Assembly (NCBI RefSeq): GCF_045291395.1
Contig: NZ_CP152342.1
Location: 4,774,001-4,838,000, forward strand
From: MR-S7 sp000400995
Lineage (GTDB): Bacteria; Pseudomonadota; Gammaproteobacteria; Burkholderiales; Burkholderiaceae_C
Length of the DNA: 64,000 bases
Reading direction: 5' to 3'
A program made the translations under genes and the position numbers. The first letter of the stretch is position 1. Each line of letters opens with the position of its first letter. Below are positions 8,404-19,117 of this stretch, piece by piece. The notes under the pieces were generated by a model. The model did not search any database. It saw only the letters and a list, made by a program, of their open reading frames with translations, and was not told the origin of the DNA.

Positions 8404-11139
8404 TCAGCCGAACACCGCGCGCCACAGCGCCAGCACCGCGTCGCGCTCGGCGGCCAGCGCGTCCTGCGGCACCCGCGTGGGCTCCTCGTTGAGGCGCGCG
8501 CGGTGCTGCACCTGGCGCAGCGTGCGGTAGGCGTCGGCGGCGGCGCGGCCCACGCCCGCGGGCAGCAGGCCGGCGGCTTCGGCGCGCTGCAGCAGGGCGA
8601 TGTTGCCCACGTTGCCCTGCAGGCCGGGGTGGGCGGCGGACTGCGACAGCACGAGGTACTGCACGGCGAATTCGGCATCCAGCATGCCGCCGGGGCTGTG
8701 CTTGACCTCGAACTGCCCGGCGGGCACGGGGTGGGCGGCATACAGGCGCTGGCGCATGGCCTGGATCTCGCCGCGCAGCGCCGCCGCGTCGCGCGGGGCG
8801 GTGATGACGGCCTCGCGCACGGAGTCGAAGCGCGCGTGCAGGTCCTCGCTGCCCAGCACGAAGCGCGCGCGGGTCATGGCCTGGTGCTCCCAGGTCCAGG
8901 CGGTGTTGCTGCCGCGCCGCTCCTGGTAGTCGGCGTAGGCCTTGAAGCTCGTGACCAGCAGGCCGGAGTTGCCGTTGGGGCGCAGCTCGGTGTCGATCTC
9001 GAACAGGTCGCCCTCGCCGGTCTTCACGGTGAGCCAGTTGATGAGCTTGCGCACGAAGGCGGCATAGACCTCGGAGGCGCGCTCGTCGTCGTCGTCGAAG
9101 ACGAAGACGATGTCCAGGTCGCTGCCGTAGCCCAGCTCCTTCCCGCCGAGCTTGCCGTAGCCGATGATGGCGAACTGCGGCGTGTCGCGGTGGCGGTTTC
9201 GCAGCCGGTCCCAGCACCAGCGGGCCGTGATGCGCAGCACGCTGTCGGCCAGCAGGGACAGGTCGTCGGCCACCTGCTCGACGGTGATGCGTCCCTCCAC
9301 GTCGCGCGCCAGCGTGCGGAAGGTCTCGGCATGGTGGGCGCGGCGCAGCAGGTTCAGCAGGTTCTCGTCGTCGTCCTCGCCGGTGGACTGCAGCGCGGCC
9401 AGGCGCAGGCCCAGCTCGCGTTCGAAATCGACGGGCACGAAGCGCTCGGACAGCAGCGCGCCGCCGGCCAGCTCGTCGATCACGCCCGGGTGCTGCAGCA
9501 TGTAGCGCGCCGGCCACTTGGCGGCGCCCAGCAGGTGCAGCAGGTGCTCGTGCACCGAGGGGCGCTCCAGCAGCAGTGCCAGGTAGCTTTCGCGGCGCAG
9601 CAGGGGCTCCAGCCAGTCCACCAGGCGCACGGCGGCGGCTTCGCTGGCCTTGCCGTCGGCCAGCCAGCGGCCGGTGCGCTGCACGATGCGCAGCAGGCGT
9701 GCGCGCGCCTCGTCGCGCAGGCCCTGCACGCGCGGGTGGGTGCGCCACTCGGCCACGCGCTCGCGCAGCCGGGGCGGCAGCTGTTCGAGCAACGCGTCCA
9801 GGTCCGGCGCGCCGGCCACGCCCGATGTGGCCGCGCGCGGGCCGCCGCAGCCGCCGCCCGTGCACTGCTTCTTCTCGGGGCCGCCGAGCAGGGTGTCGAA
9901 CTCCTGGGCCACCAGCTCGCGGTGGGCGTCGAGTTCGCGCAGGAAGTCGCAGCAGCTCAGGCCCAGGGTCTGGGCGATCCAGGCCAAGTCGTCGTCGCGC
10001 GTGGGCAGCACATGGGTCTGCTGGTCGTCCAGGTACTGGATGCGGTGCTCCACGCGGCGCAGGAAGGTGTAGGCGTCGGCGAGCTGCGCGGCCGTCTCCT
10101 GCGGCATGAGGCCGGCGCGCGCCAGGCGCTGCAGCGCCTCCAGCGTGGGGCGGCAGCGCAGCTCGGGGAACTGGCCGCCGCGCACCACCTGCAGCAGCTG
10201 CACGGTGAACTCGATCTCGCGGATGCCGCCGCGCGAGAGCTTCACGTCGTTGGCGCGCCCCGGGTGGCCCGCACTGCGCTTGGCCGCATGGTCGCGGATC
10301 TGGCCGTGCAAAGCGCGCAGCGCGTCGAACACGGCGTAGTCCAGGTAGCGGCGGAACACGAAGGGCAGCACCACGCCGCGCAGGGCCTGCACCTCCGGGC
10401 TGGCGATGCAGTCCAGCGGCGCCACCACGCGGCTCTTGAGCCAGGCGAAGCGCTCCCACTCGCGCCCGTGCACCAGCAGGTATTCCTCCAGCGCGGCCAG
10501 CGAGCAGGCCGGCGGGCCGGAATTGCCGTTGGGCCGCAGCGCCAGGTCCACGCGGAAGACGAAGCCATGCTCGGTGGTGTCGCCGACCAGGCCGTAGATC
10601 GTCTTGACGGCGCGGGCGAAGTATTCGTGGTTGGAGATGCGCCCGCGCCCGTCCGGCAGGCCGGCGGTCTCGCCGTCGTGCTCGTAGATGTAGATCAGGT
10701 CGATGTCGCTCGACACGTTGAGCTCGCGCGCGCCGAGCTTGCCCATGCCGACGATCCACAGTTGCACCGGCTGGCCCTGCGGGCCCTGCGGCGCGCCGTG
10801 GCGCGCGTCCAGCTCGGCGCGGGCCTGGCGGCAGGCGCGGTCCAGCGCCAGCTCGGCCAGCCAGGTGACGGGCAGGGTGATGTCGGCCAGCGGGGCGCGG
10901 GCGTCGCAGTCCAGGGAGATCAGCCGCTCCATCACCAGCTGGCGCAGGATGCGCAGGGCCGCGCCCAGGTCGTGCCCGGCGGCCAGCAGCGCATCGCAGG
11001 TCGCGCCCAGCACGTCCCGCGTGGGCACGCCGGGCGGCAGCAGCGCGAGCTCCTGCGCGTAGCGGCGCCGCAGGCGCTGGTGGAAGCGCGAATATTCCGA
11101 AAGCGGGCCTGCAAGGGCTACGGGTTCAATCGAGGACAT
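8404..11139 (-). CDS. glnE: Bifunctional glutamine synthetase adenylyltransferase / adenylyl-removing enzyme
   Basis: GlnE, 911 residues (E. coli 946), switches glutamine synthetase activity by attaching or removing AMP under PII control. Both nucleotidyltransferase-fold halves are complete. The N-terminal adenylyl-removing half starts with GMGKLGARELN at residue 131 and carries the Asp pair in SDIDLIY. The C-terminal adenylyltransferase half has GYGKLGGKELGYGSDLD from residue 660, again with both Asp residues, followed by an acidic DDDDE. The GlnD-like helical linkers are also present. A Cys/Gly-rich patch (CTGGGCGG, near residue 425) sits between the two halves. It is divergent from yhdP. 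Confidence 0.96.
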   Translation of the reverse strand: MSSIEPVALAGPLSEYSRFHQRLRRRYAQELALLPPGVPTRDVLGATCDALLAAGHDLGAALRILRQLVMERLISLDCDARAPLADITLPVTWLAELALDRACRQARAELDARHGAPQGPQGQPVQLWIVGMGKLGARELNVSSDIDLIYIYEHDGETAGLPDGRGRISNHEYFARAVKTIYGLVGDTTEHGFVFRVDLALRPNGNSGPPACSLAALEEYLLVHGREWERFAWLKSRVVAPLDCIASPEVQALRGVVLPFVFRRYLDYAVFDALRALHGQIRDHAAKRSAGHPGRANDVKLSRGGIREIEFTVQLLQVVRGGQFPELRCRPTLEALQRLARAGLMPQETAAQLADAYTFLRRVEHRIQYLDDQQTHVLPTRDDDLAWIAQTLGLSCCDFLRELDAHRELVAQEFDTLLGGPEKKQCTGGGCGGPRAATSGVAGAPDLDALLEQLPPRLRERVAEWRTHPRVQGLRDEARARLLRIVQRTGRWLADGKASEAAAVRLVDWLEPLLRRESYLALLLERPSVHEHLLHLLGAAKWPARYMLQHPGVIDELAGGALLSERFVPVDFERELGLRLAALQSTGEDDDENLLNLLRRAHHAETFRTLARDVEGRITVEQVADDLSLLADSVLRITARWCWDRLRNRHRDTPQFAIIGYGKLGGKELGYGSDLDIVFVFDDDDERASEVYAAFVRKLINWLTVKTGEGDLFEIDTELRPNGNSGLLVTSFKAYADYQERRGSNTAWTWEHQAMTRARFVLGSEDLHARFDSVREAVITAPRDAAALRGEIQAMRQRLYAAHPVPAGQFEVKHSPGGMLDAEFAVQYLVLSQSAAHPGLQGNVGNIALLQRAEAAGLLPAGVGRAAADAYRTLRQVQHRARLNEEPTRVPQDALAAERDAVLALWRAVFG

Positions 11140-11245
11140 CTGAACGGCAAAAACGGCACGGCGCGTCCGTACAGAACGACACCGTTGGGTGCTGAACCCT
11201 CAGGAGATGGGCGGGTCATAATTCCTGCCACCCTTTTCGCCCGCC

Positions 11246-14200
11246 ATGACAGAGCCTTTGCCCCACCCTTCCCGCTTGCTGAAATGCGTGGCGGGCTGTG
11301 CACGATGGGCGCTGGGCGCGCTGCTGGCGTTCTGGCTGCTGCTGGCGGCCGCCTGGGGGGCTGCATGGCTGGATTGTGCCGCGTATCGGCGACTACCAAG
11401 CGCAGCTCGAACGCTATGCCCAGCGGACACTAGGGGTACCCGTGCGCATCGCCGCCATCGCGGCGCGCAGCGAGGGGGTCTTTCCCACGGTGGAGCTGTC
11501 TGGCGTGGCCCTGCTGGACGCCCAGGGGCGCGAGGCGCTGCGCCTGCCGCGCGTGGTGGTGGCGCTGTCGCCGCGCTCGCTGCTGCGCCTGGGGTTCGAG
11601 CAGCTCTATATAGACAGCCCTGAGCTGGACGTGCGCCGGGCAGGCGACGGCCGCATCTTCATCGCCGGCCTGCCCTTTCGCGACAGCGCGCAGGGCGACA
11701 GCGCCGCGGCCGACTGGCTGTTCTCGCAGACCGAGGTGGCCATCCGCGGCGGCACGTTGCGCTGGACCGACGAACTGCGCGGCGCCGAGCCGTTGGCGCT
11801 CACGCAGGTGGACCTGCTGCTGCGCAATGGCGGCTGGCGCCACGGCGTGCGGCTGGACGCCACGCCGCCGCCCGAGTGGGGCGACCGCTTCACGCTCCAC
11901 GGCCAGTTCCGCCAGCCGCTGCTGACCACCCACGGCGGGGCGTGGCAGCAGTGGAGCGGCCAGCTGTTCGCGCACTTCACGCGCGTGGACGTCTCCCGCC
12001 TGGAACGGCACGCCGATCTGGGCTCCCTGCGGGTGGCCCAGGGCCGGGGCGCGTTGCGCGCCTGGGTGGACGTGCGGCGCGGCGAGGTGGTGGGCGGCAC
12101 GGCGGACTTGGCGCTCGCCGAGGTCAACGCCACCCTGGGGCAGGACCTCAAGCCCCTGGCGCTGCGCAGCATCGCGGGGCGGCTCGGGGGGCAATGGCTG
12201 GGCGAAGGCTTCGAGTTCTCCACGCAGGGCCTGCAGTTCACCACCGATGACGGCCTGCGGTGGCCCGGCGGCAACGTGGTGCTGCGCCACACGGGGCAGG
12301 GCCGCCCGGGCCAGGAGCAGGGCGAGCTGCGTGCCGACCGGCTGGACCTGGCCGCGCTCTCCGAGATCGCCAGCCGCCTGCCGCTGGGCGAGGCGGTGCA
12401 CGGCGCGCTGGCCACCTATGCGCCGCGCGGGCTGGTGGAGGAGGTGGCGGCGAGCTGGCGCGGCCCGCTGGAGCGGCCGTCCCAATACCAGGCGCGCGGC
12501 CGCGTGGCCGGCCTGGCGCTGGCGGAGGTGCCGCCCGGCGGGGCCCCTTCCGCCATGGGTTTGAGCGGTGCGCGCGTGGAATTCGAGCTGACGCAGGCCG
12601 GCGGCCGTGCCGTGCTGGCGATGGCCGACGGCGCGCTGCTGCTGCCCGGCGTGTTCGAGGAGCCCGTCGTGCCCGTGCAGCAGCTCGGCGCCACGGTACG
12701 CTGGCAGATCGACGGCGAGCGCATCGCCGTGCAGGCGGGCGACCTGCGCTTCGCCAACGCCGATGCCCAGGGCGAGGCGCGCCTGGCCTGGCACACGGCC
12801 GATCCGGCCACGTCGCCCGCGCGCTCGCGTTTTCCCGGCGTGCTGGACCTGTCGGGCCAGCTCGCGCGCGCCGACGGCACGCGTGTGCACCGCTACCTGC
12901 CGCTGCACATTCCCGCCGAGTCGCGCCACTACGTGCGTGACGCCATCCTCGCCGGCAGCGCGAGCCAGGTGCGCTTTCGCGTCAAGGGCGACCTGCACGA
13001 ACTGCCCTTCGCCCACGGCGGCCCGGGCCAAGCCAGGCCGGGCGAGTTCCACATCACCGCGCGGGTCAAGGACGTCACCTACGGCTACGTGCCGCCCGCC
13101 TTGCAGCCCCCCGGCGAAAAGCCCTGGCCTGCGCTGGTGGGCCTGGCGGGCGAGCTGGTGTTCGACCGCGCCGGCATGGCGGTGCGCGAGGCCTCGGGCA
13201 GTATCCAGGGCATGCCCCGGCTGCGCGTGCGGCAGGTGAACGCGCGCATTCCCGACCTGGAGCACACCGTGGTGGACGTGGCGGGCACCGTGCGCGGCCC
13301 GCTGGCCGACATGCTGGCGGTGGTGGGTGCCTCGCAGATCGCGCAGCTCACGCATGGCGCGCTGGACGAGGCCGCCGCCACGGGCGCGGCCGAGCTGCAG
13401 CTGGCGCTGAAGCTGCCCATCGACGCGATCGAGCGCTCCACCGTGCGCGGCAGCGTCGCCCTGGCGGGCAACGACGTGCGCTTCGTGCCCGATGCGCCCA
13501 CGGTCACGGGCGCGCGCGGTGCGGTGCAGTTCAGCGAAGAAGGCTTCACCCTGGCCGGCGTGCAGGGCCGCGCGCTGGGCGGCGAGGTGCAGCTCTCGGG
13601 CGGCATGCGCGTGCCGCAGGGCGCTGCCGCGGCAGCCGGTGACTCGGGCGTGCGCGTGCGCGCCCAGGGCACGGCCACGGCCGAAGGCCTGCGCGACGCG
13701 CCGCAACTGGGCCTGCTGTCGCGCCTGGCGCGGCACGCCAGCGGCAGCGCGGCGTATGCGATGGCCCTGGGCGTGCGGCGCGGCGTGCCGGAGCTGCAGG
13801 TCACCACCGACCTGCGCGGCATGGCGCTGGACGTGCCGGCGCCCCTGGGCAAGGCGGCGCAGGAGCCGCTGCCGGTGCGCTTCGAGACGCGCCTGACGCG
13901 CGAGGCCGCAGCCTCTGCCAGCGCGCCGCTGCGCGACGATCTCACGCTGGAGCTGGGCAGCATCGGTTCGCTGGCCTACGTGCGCGACCTGGGCGAGGGC
14001 CGCGCCGAAGACCGCGCCCGGGTGCTCGCGGGCGCCATCTCGCTGGGGCTGGCCCCCGGAGAGGCCGCGCCGCTGCCCGCGCGCGGCGTGACGGCGAACG
14101 TGGCGCTGGGCGCGGTCGACGCCGATGCCTGGAGCGCGCTGCTGCAGTCGCCCGCGGCGCCCGGCGCCGCCGCGCCGGCCGGCCCGGAGCTGGACTACCT

Positions 14201-15362
14201 GCCCACCCAGCTGGCGGTGCGCGCTTCGTCCGTCACGCTGCAGGGCCGCACGCTGAAGGACGTGGTGGCTGGCGTCTCGCGCGCCGGCGAGGTCTGGCGC
14301 GCCAACATCGATGCCGACGCGCTGGGCGGCTACATCGAATACCACCCCGGCGGCGGCGACACGCCCCAGGGCCGCGTCTTCGCGCGGCTGTCCCGCCTGG
14401 CCGTGCCGCAGGCGGCGGACCCGCAATCGGACGCGCTGCAGGTGGACGCCCTGCTAGACGCGCGCCAGCCCGGCCAGCTCCCGGCGCTGGACATCGTGGT
14501 GCACGACTTCGAGCTGCGCGGCCGGCACCTGGGCCGCCTGGAGATCGAGGCCGTGAACCGCGCCACCGAGGGCGGGCAGCGCGAATGGCGGCTGCAGCAG
14601 TTCAACCTCTCGGCGCCCGAGGCCACGCTGACCTCCAGCGGCAACTGGGCCCTGCTGGGCGGCGCGGGCGCGCAGCGGCGCACGGTGATGAACTTCCGCA
14701 TGGACATCCGCGACTCGGGCGACCTGCTCGCGCGCTTCGGCATGGAGGGCGTGCTGCGCCGCGGCAAGGGCCGCATCGAGGGTCAGGTGGGCTGGCTGGG
14801 CTCGCCGCTGTCGCCTGACTACCGCTCCATGACCGGCCTGATGAACGTCAACATGGAGTCGGGCCAGTTCCTCAAAGCCGACCCGGGCCTGGCCAAGCTG
14901 CTGTCCGTGCTCAGCCTGCAGTCGCTGCCCCGGCGGTTCGCGCTCGACTTCCGCGACGTGTTCAGCGAGGGCTTTGCGTTCGACTTCGTGCGTGGCGACG
15001 TGCGCATCGCCGAGGGCGTGGCCACCACCAACAACCTGCAGATGAAGGGCGTCAACGCTGCCGTGCTCATGGAGGGCAGCGCCGACATCCAGCACGAGAC
15101 GCAGCAGCTCCACGTGGTCGTCGTGCCCGAGATCAACGCCATGACCGCCTCGCTGGTGGCCACCGCCATCAACCCCGTCATCGGCCTGGGCAGCTTCCTG
15201 GCGCAGGTGTTCCTGCGCGGGCCGCTCATCCAGGCGGCCACGCAGGAGTTCCGCATCGACGGCACCTGGGCCGACCCGCGCGTGGAGCGCGTGGAGCGGC
15301 GCAAGCCCGCCGCGCCAGTGGGCGCATCCTCTGTTCCGTCCCCCTCAGGAGAGACCTCATGA
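11246..15362 (+). CDS. yhdP: YhdP-family (AsmA-like, TIGR02099) envelope protein, apparent frameshift
   Basis: Very large AsmA-superfamily protein (about 1,370 residues) that spans the periplasm and is implicated in phospholipid transport to the outer membrane. The start at 11246 gives the expected anchor (RWALGALLAFWLLLAAAWG), but that frame is lost at a six-G run (11355-11360). The rest (HGWIVPRIGDYQ to the stop at 15362) lies one base out. Removing one G restores AAWGLHGWIVPRIGDY, the normal family sequence. The body has the DUF3971 and AsmA_2 regions, ending with LSVLSLQSLPRRFALDFRDVF and the conserved NPVIGLGSFLAQVFLRGPL. The stop overlaps the next start (ATGA). This is either a sequencing error or a real off-state. 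Confidence 0.88.
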
Positions 15363-16174
15363 AAGTCGCCGCAGTGCAGATGGTGTCGGGCGTATCGCTG
15401 GCGGACAACCTGGCCCAGGCGCGCAGCCTGCTGGAGCAGGCCGCGCAGGCCGGTGCCGAATTGGCCGTGCTGCCCGAATACTTCGGCGCGATGGGTCTGC
15501 GCGACAGCGACAAGCTCACGCTGTGCGAGACCTGGGGCGATGGCACCATCCAGCGCTTCCTGGCCGGCGCGGCGCGGGAGCTGGGCCTGTGGATCGTGGG
15601 CGGCACGCTGCCGCTAGCTTGCGACAGCCCTGGGCGCGTGCACAACAGCACGCTGGTGTTTTCGGCCCAGGGCGAGTGCGTGGCGCGCTACGACAAGATC
15701 CACCTGTTCCGCTTCGACAACGGCCGCGAGCGCTTCGACGAGGCGCAGACCATCCAGGCCGGCCGCGAACCGGCGCGCTTCACCATGGTTGCGCGCAGCG
15801 GCACACCCTGGCGCGTGGGCCTGTCGGTGTGCTACGACCTGCGCTTTCCCGAGCTGTACCGCGCGCACGCCCGCGCCGGTGCCGACCTGCTGCTGGTGCC
15901 CAGCGCCTTCACCTGGACCACCGGCCGCGCCCATTGGGAGGTGCTGCTGCGTGCGCGCGCCGTGGAGAACCTGGCCTACGTGCTCGCCCCCGCGCAGGGC
16001 GGCCGGCACGAGAACGGGCGGCGCACCTGGGGCCACAGCATGCTGGTGGACCCCTGGGGCACAGTGCTGGCCCAGCAGGACGAAGGCCCGGCCGTGGTGC
16101 TGGGCGAACTGGACGCGGCGCACCTGGCGCAGGTGCGCGGCCAGTTGCCCGCGCTGGAGCATTGCGTGCTGTGA
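15359..16174 (+). CDS. Carbon-nitrogen hydrolase (Nit/omega-amidase type)
   Basis: Nitrilase-superfamily amidase of 271 residues. The catalytic triad is complete: Glu40 (VLPEYFG), Lys113 (RYDKIHLF) and Cys158 (SVCYDLRFPELY). The last motif is typical of the Nit1/Nit2 branch, whose members hydrolyse deaminated glutathione or alpha-ketoglutaramate. It is translationally coupled to yhdP by a 4-nt overlap, a pairing that I recall as common in Burkholderiales. The most likely role is metabolite repair in the cytoplasm. No signal peptide was seen. Confidence 0.93.
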   Translation: MKVAAVQMVSGVSLADNLAQARSLLEQAAQAGAELAVLPEYFGAMGLRDSDKLTLCETWGDGTIQRFLAGAARELGLWIVGGTLPLACDSPGRVHNSTLVFSAQGECVARYDKIHLFRFDNGRERFDEAQTIQAGREPARFTMVARSGTPWRVGLSVCYDLRFPELYRAHARAGADLLLVPSAFTWTTGRAHWEVLLRARAVENLAYVLAPAQGGRHENGRRTWGHSMLVDPWGTVLAQQDEGPAVVLGELDAAHLAQVRGQLPALEHCVL

Positions 16175-16180
16175 AATACT

Positions 16181-16236
16181 CAAAATTAATAGCTGCTTGC
16201 GCTTGCCCAGAAAGCGCTAGGGCCTGATTTGACTTA
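16181..16236. repeat. Hairpin repeat, family A
   Basis: Consensus-like copy: AAAATTAATAGCTGCTTGCG, CTTGCCCAGAAAGCGCTAG, then GGCCTGATTTGACTTAAA. The GCGCTTG/AAGCGC arms form a stem. It separates the amidase stop from the sensor kinase. Confidence 0.85.
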
Positions 16237-16263
16237 AAGATGGTGGTGCAACAGGAACCCCGC

Positions 16264-18273
16264 ATGCCGCGCCGCTGGCGCCGCTGGGTGGGCGCATGGC
16301 GCCGCTGGTCGCTGTGGATGCTGCTCGTCGCACTGGTGGCCAGCATGCTGGTCACGCTGGTGTGGCTGGCGGGCCGCTACGAGGCCAGCCAGGTGCAGAC
16401 CCGGCTGGAGCGCGACACGCAGGACGCCGTGGCCGACATCCGCAAGGCTTTCGCGCACAACATCCAGAGCCTGCAGGCCCTGCAGGCGCACAACCCGGAC
16501 CTGGCCTCGTGGGAGTCGCGCGCGGCCGAGCTGCTGAGCGCGCGCCGCGAGCTGGCGCGCATCGAGTGGCGCGACACGCAGCTGCGCGTGCGCGCGCATT
16601 CCGAGACGCCCTACCGCCCGCTGCACTGGGACCCGGCCGCGCGCAGCGGCACGCATTCCGAGATCGCGCTGGCCTGCTCCAACGCGCGCCGCATCAGCGG
16701 GCCCTCGTATTCGAGCAGCTACTTCCAGCCCATGCCCGACGGCATGGGCGGCGAGATGCTGGAGGTCTGCCTGCCGCTGATCGACGAGGGCCGGCTGCAG
16801 GGCTTCCTCGTTGCCACCTACGCGCTGCAGACCGTGCTGGTGGACCTGGTGGCGCCCGGCCTGCAGCGCACGCAGGAGGTGTCGTTCACCGAGGCCGACG
16901 GCACGCGGCTGGCGCTGGTGGGCGCCATGCGGCGCGGCTCGCGCATGTTCACGGCGCAGCAGCTGTTCGACCTGCCCGGCACCACGCTGATCCTGCGCAT
17001 GGACAGCTGGCACACCGCGCCCAGCGTGTTCCCCAACGTGCTCACGGCGCTGGTGACGGCCATGTCGATCGCGCTGGTGTCGGTGCTGGTGGTGCTGGTG
17101 CGCGACAACCGGCGGCGCCTGAGCGCCGAGCGCGACCTGGGCGACGCGCTGGCCTTCCGCAAGGCGATGGAGGACTCGCTGGTCACGGGCCTGCGCGCGC
17201 GCGACCTGCACGGGCGCATCACCTACGTGAACCCCGCGTTCTGCGACATGGTGGGCTTTTCGGCCGCCGAACTGGTGGGCCAGATCTCGCCGCTGCCGTA
17301 CTGGCCGCCCGAGCATGCGCAGGAATACGGCGAGCGCCAGGTGGTGCGCATGTCCGGCGGGCTGCACCCGCCGCGCGAGGGCTATGAATCGACCTTCATG
17401 CGCAAGGACGGCACGCGCTTCCCGGTGATGATCTACGAGGCGCCGCTCATCAACGCGCACGGCCTGCACACCGGCTGGATGGGCTCGTTCCTCGACGTGA
17501 GCGAGCAGCGGCGCGTGGAGGAGCTCTCGCGCACCTCGCAGGAGCGCCTGCAGGCCACGGCGCGCCTGGCCACGGTGGGCGAGATGGCGTCCCTGCTGAG
17601 CCACGAGCTGAACCAGCCGCTGGCCGCCATCTCCAGCTATGCCAACGGCTCGCTGAATCTGCTCGAATCGCCGGGCGGGGCGCCCGATCCGCACGACCTG
17701 GACGACGTGCGCGTGGCCGTGCAGCGCATCGCCCAGCAGGCCGAGCGCGCGGGCCGCGTGATCAAGAGCGTGCACGACTTCGTGCGCCGGCGCGACCAGT
17801 CGCGCGAGAGCGTGGCCGCGCAGGACCTGTTCGACGCGGTGCTGCCCATCATCCGACTGCAGGCGCGCAAGCTGGACGTGCGCGTGGCGCTGGACATCGA
17901 GGAGGACCTGCCCCCCGCGCTGTGCGACCGCACCATGGTCGAGCAGGTGCTGCTCAACCTCGCGCGCAACGCCATGCAGGCCATGGACGATCCGCAGATC
18001 CACCCGCGCATCCTCGATTTGCGCGTGCGCCGCGCGGCCTCCAACGTCGCCCGCAGCTGGCTCGAATTCTCCGTGGCCGACATGGGCGTGGGCATCAGCG
18101 AGGATGTGGCCGCCCGCCTGTTCACGCCGTTCTACACCACGCGCGCCGAGGGCATGGGCCTGGGCCTGAGCCTGTGCCGCACGGTGGTGGAGCAGCACGG
18201 GGGCTTCATGGAACACGCGCCTCGGGCCCCCCGTGGTACGGTATTCACTTTCACGCTTCCGGCCACCCCCTGA
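16264..18273 (+). CDS. PAS-domain sensor histidine kinase (FixL/DctS-like)
   Basis: Membrane sensor kinase, about 669 residues from the ATG at 16264, which has AGGA seven bases upstream; 16240 is an alternative at the edge of the repeat. TM1 is near residues 12-32, then a periplasmic or extracytoplasmic domain, TM2 near 258-278 (VLTALVTAMSIALVSVLVVL), a PAS domain (about 300-415), a dimerisation helix with the phosphorylated His447 in LLSHELNQPLAAISSYA, and an HATPase (N box NLARNAMQAM, G boxes DMGVGIS and GMGLGLSLC). The ELNQPL box and overall layout match the FixL/DctB/DctS group. Its stop codon lies in a family-B repeat. The partner regulator follows; stimulus unknown, C4-dicarboxylates possible. 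Confidence 0.9.
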   Translation: MPRRWRRWVGAWRRWSLWMLLVALVASMLVTLVWLAGRYEASQVQTRLERDTQDAVADIRKAFAHNIQSLQALQAHNPDLASWESRAAELLSARRELARIEWRDTQLRVRAHSETPYRPLHWDPAARSGTHSEIALACSNARRISGPSYSSSYFQPMPDGMGGEMLEVCLPLIDEGRLQGFLVATYALQTVLVDLVAPGLQRTQEVSFTEADGTRLALVGAMRRGSRMFTAQQLFDLPGTTLILRMDSWHTAPSVFPNVLTALVTAMSIALVSVLVVLVRDNRRRLSAERDLGDALAFRKAMEDSLVTGLRARDLHGRITYVNPAFCDMVGFSAAELVGQISPLPYWPPEHAQEYGERQVVRMSGGLHPPREGYESTFMRKDGTRFPVMIYEAPLINAHGLHTGWMGSFLDVSEQRRVEELSRTSQERLQATARLATVGEMASLLSHELNQPLAAISSYANGSLNLLESPGGAPDPHDLDDVRVAVQRIAQQAERAGRVIKSVHDFVRRRDQSRESVAAQDLFDAVLPIIRLQARKLDVRVALDIEEDLPPALCDRTMVEQVLLNLARNAMQAMDDPQIHPRILDLRVRRAASNVARSWLEFSVADMGVGISEDVAARLFTPFYTTRAEGMGLGLSLCRTVVEQHGGFMEHAPRAPRGTVFTFTLPATP

Positions 18274-18355
18274 GCGGCTGCGCCGCTTCCCCTGGAAGGG
18301 GGACGCCACCCGTGCGGCGGGGCGGCCCTTGCACGGTGGCCCTCGCCTGAAGTAG
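18266..18355. repeat. Family-B repeat (short form)
   Basis: Begins CCCCTGAGCGGCTGCGCCGC and continues through GGGGCGGCCCTTGCAC to GGCCCTCGCCTG. It is about 80% alike to the copy at 35722-35835 but lacks that copy's central inverted segment. The kinase stop TGA is the TGA in its first motif. Confidence 0.75.
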
Positions 18356-18409
18356 CCCGCCGCATAGACGGCCGACCGTGTTGAGCGCAAATTGATGAAC
18401 TGAACCGAT

Positions 18410-19042
18410 ATGGAACCCGCATCCCACGCCACCGTGTACATCGTGGACGACGACGCCGAGGTGCGCGAGGCGCTGGCCTGGCTGCTGCGCTCGCGCCGCG
18501 TGCTCAGCGAGGCGTTCTCCAGCGCCGAGTCCTTCGAGCTCATGCTGCTGGAGCGCCCCCGCCAGCGCCAGCCCGCCTGCCTGCTGCTGGACGTGCGCAT
18601 GCCCGGCATGAGCGGCCTGGCGCTGTTCGACAAGATGGTCGAGCGGGGCGACACCGCCGCCATCCCCGTGATCTTCCTCACCGGCCATGCCGACGTGCCC
18701 ACGGCGGTGGCCACCGTCAAGCGCGGCGCGTTCGACTTCTGCGAGAAACCCTTTTCCGACAACCAGCTCGTGGACCGCGTGCAGGCGGCGCTGGAGCTGT
18801 CGGCCCAGCACCTGGAGGCCAGCCGCGCGCGGCACGAGTTGCAGGACCGCCTGGCCGAACTCACCGACCGCGAGCGCGACGTGATGCGCCTCGTCGTCGA
18901 GGGCCTGCCCAACAAGCTCATCGCCGACCAGCTCGACATCAGCGTGCGCACGGTGGAGGTGCACCGCGCGCGCGTGTTCGACAAGATGCAGGTCAAGTCC
19001 GCCGTGGAACTGGCCAACCTGCTGCGAACGGCCCCGCAATAG
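18410..19042 (+). CDS. Two-component response regulator, FixJ/DctR type (LuxR HTH)
   Basis: Response regulator of 210 residues with an N-terminal receiver domain (VYIVDDDAEVREAL; phosphoacceptor Asp61 in LLLDVRMPGMSG; Thr in FLTGHADV; Lys in CEKPF) and a C-terminal LuxR/FixJ helix-turn-helix (LTDRERDVMRLVVEGLPNKL, then SVRTVEVHRARVFDKM). It lies 136 nt after the kinase, with a repeat in the gap. The pair resembles FixLJ, DctSR or TtrSR. No gene that it obviously controls is adjacent. Confidence 0.93.
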   Translation: MEPASHATVYIVDDDAEVREALAWLLRSRRVLSEAFSSAESFELMLLERPRQRQPACLLLDVRMPGMSGLALFDKMVERGDTAAIPVIFLTGHADVPTAVATVKRGAFDFCEKPFSDNQLVDRVQAALELSAQHLEASRARHELQDRLAELTDRERDVMRLVVEGLPNKLIADQLDISVRTVEVHRARVFDKMQVKSAVELANLLRTAPQ

Positions 19043-19052
19043 CCTTGGAATG

Positions 19053-19101
19053 AAAATAGCTACCAGCGCCTGTCTGGCAAGCGCTGGCAGCTATCGTTTT
19101 T
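19053..19101. repeat. Hairpin repeat, family A, probable bidirectional terminator
   Basis: AAAATAGCTACCAGCGC, an 11-nt loop, then GCGCTGGCAGCTATCGTTTTT. The arms pair over at least 10 bp, with an A run before and a T run after. It lies between the converging response regulator and OmpA-like genes, so it could stop transcription from both sides. Confidence 0.75.
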
Positions 19102-19117
19102 GAGGCAAGGAGGGAAA

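Noticed and set aside
8503..11433. Long open frame antisense to glnE
   Set aside because: High GC makes the antisense third-position frame open; its sequence is His/Gln/Arg/Gly/Ala-rich with no family, while glnE on the other strand has all motifs.
11430..14426. Long open frame antisense to yhdP
   Set aside because: Same codon-bias artefact; no recognisable motif and heavy Arg/Ala/His bias.
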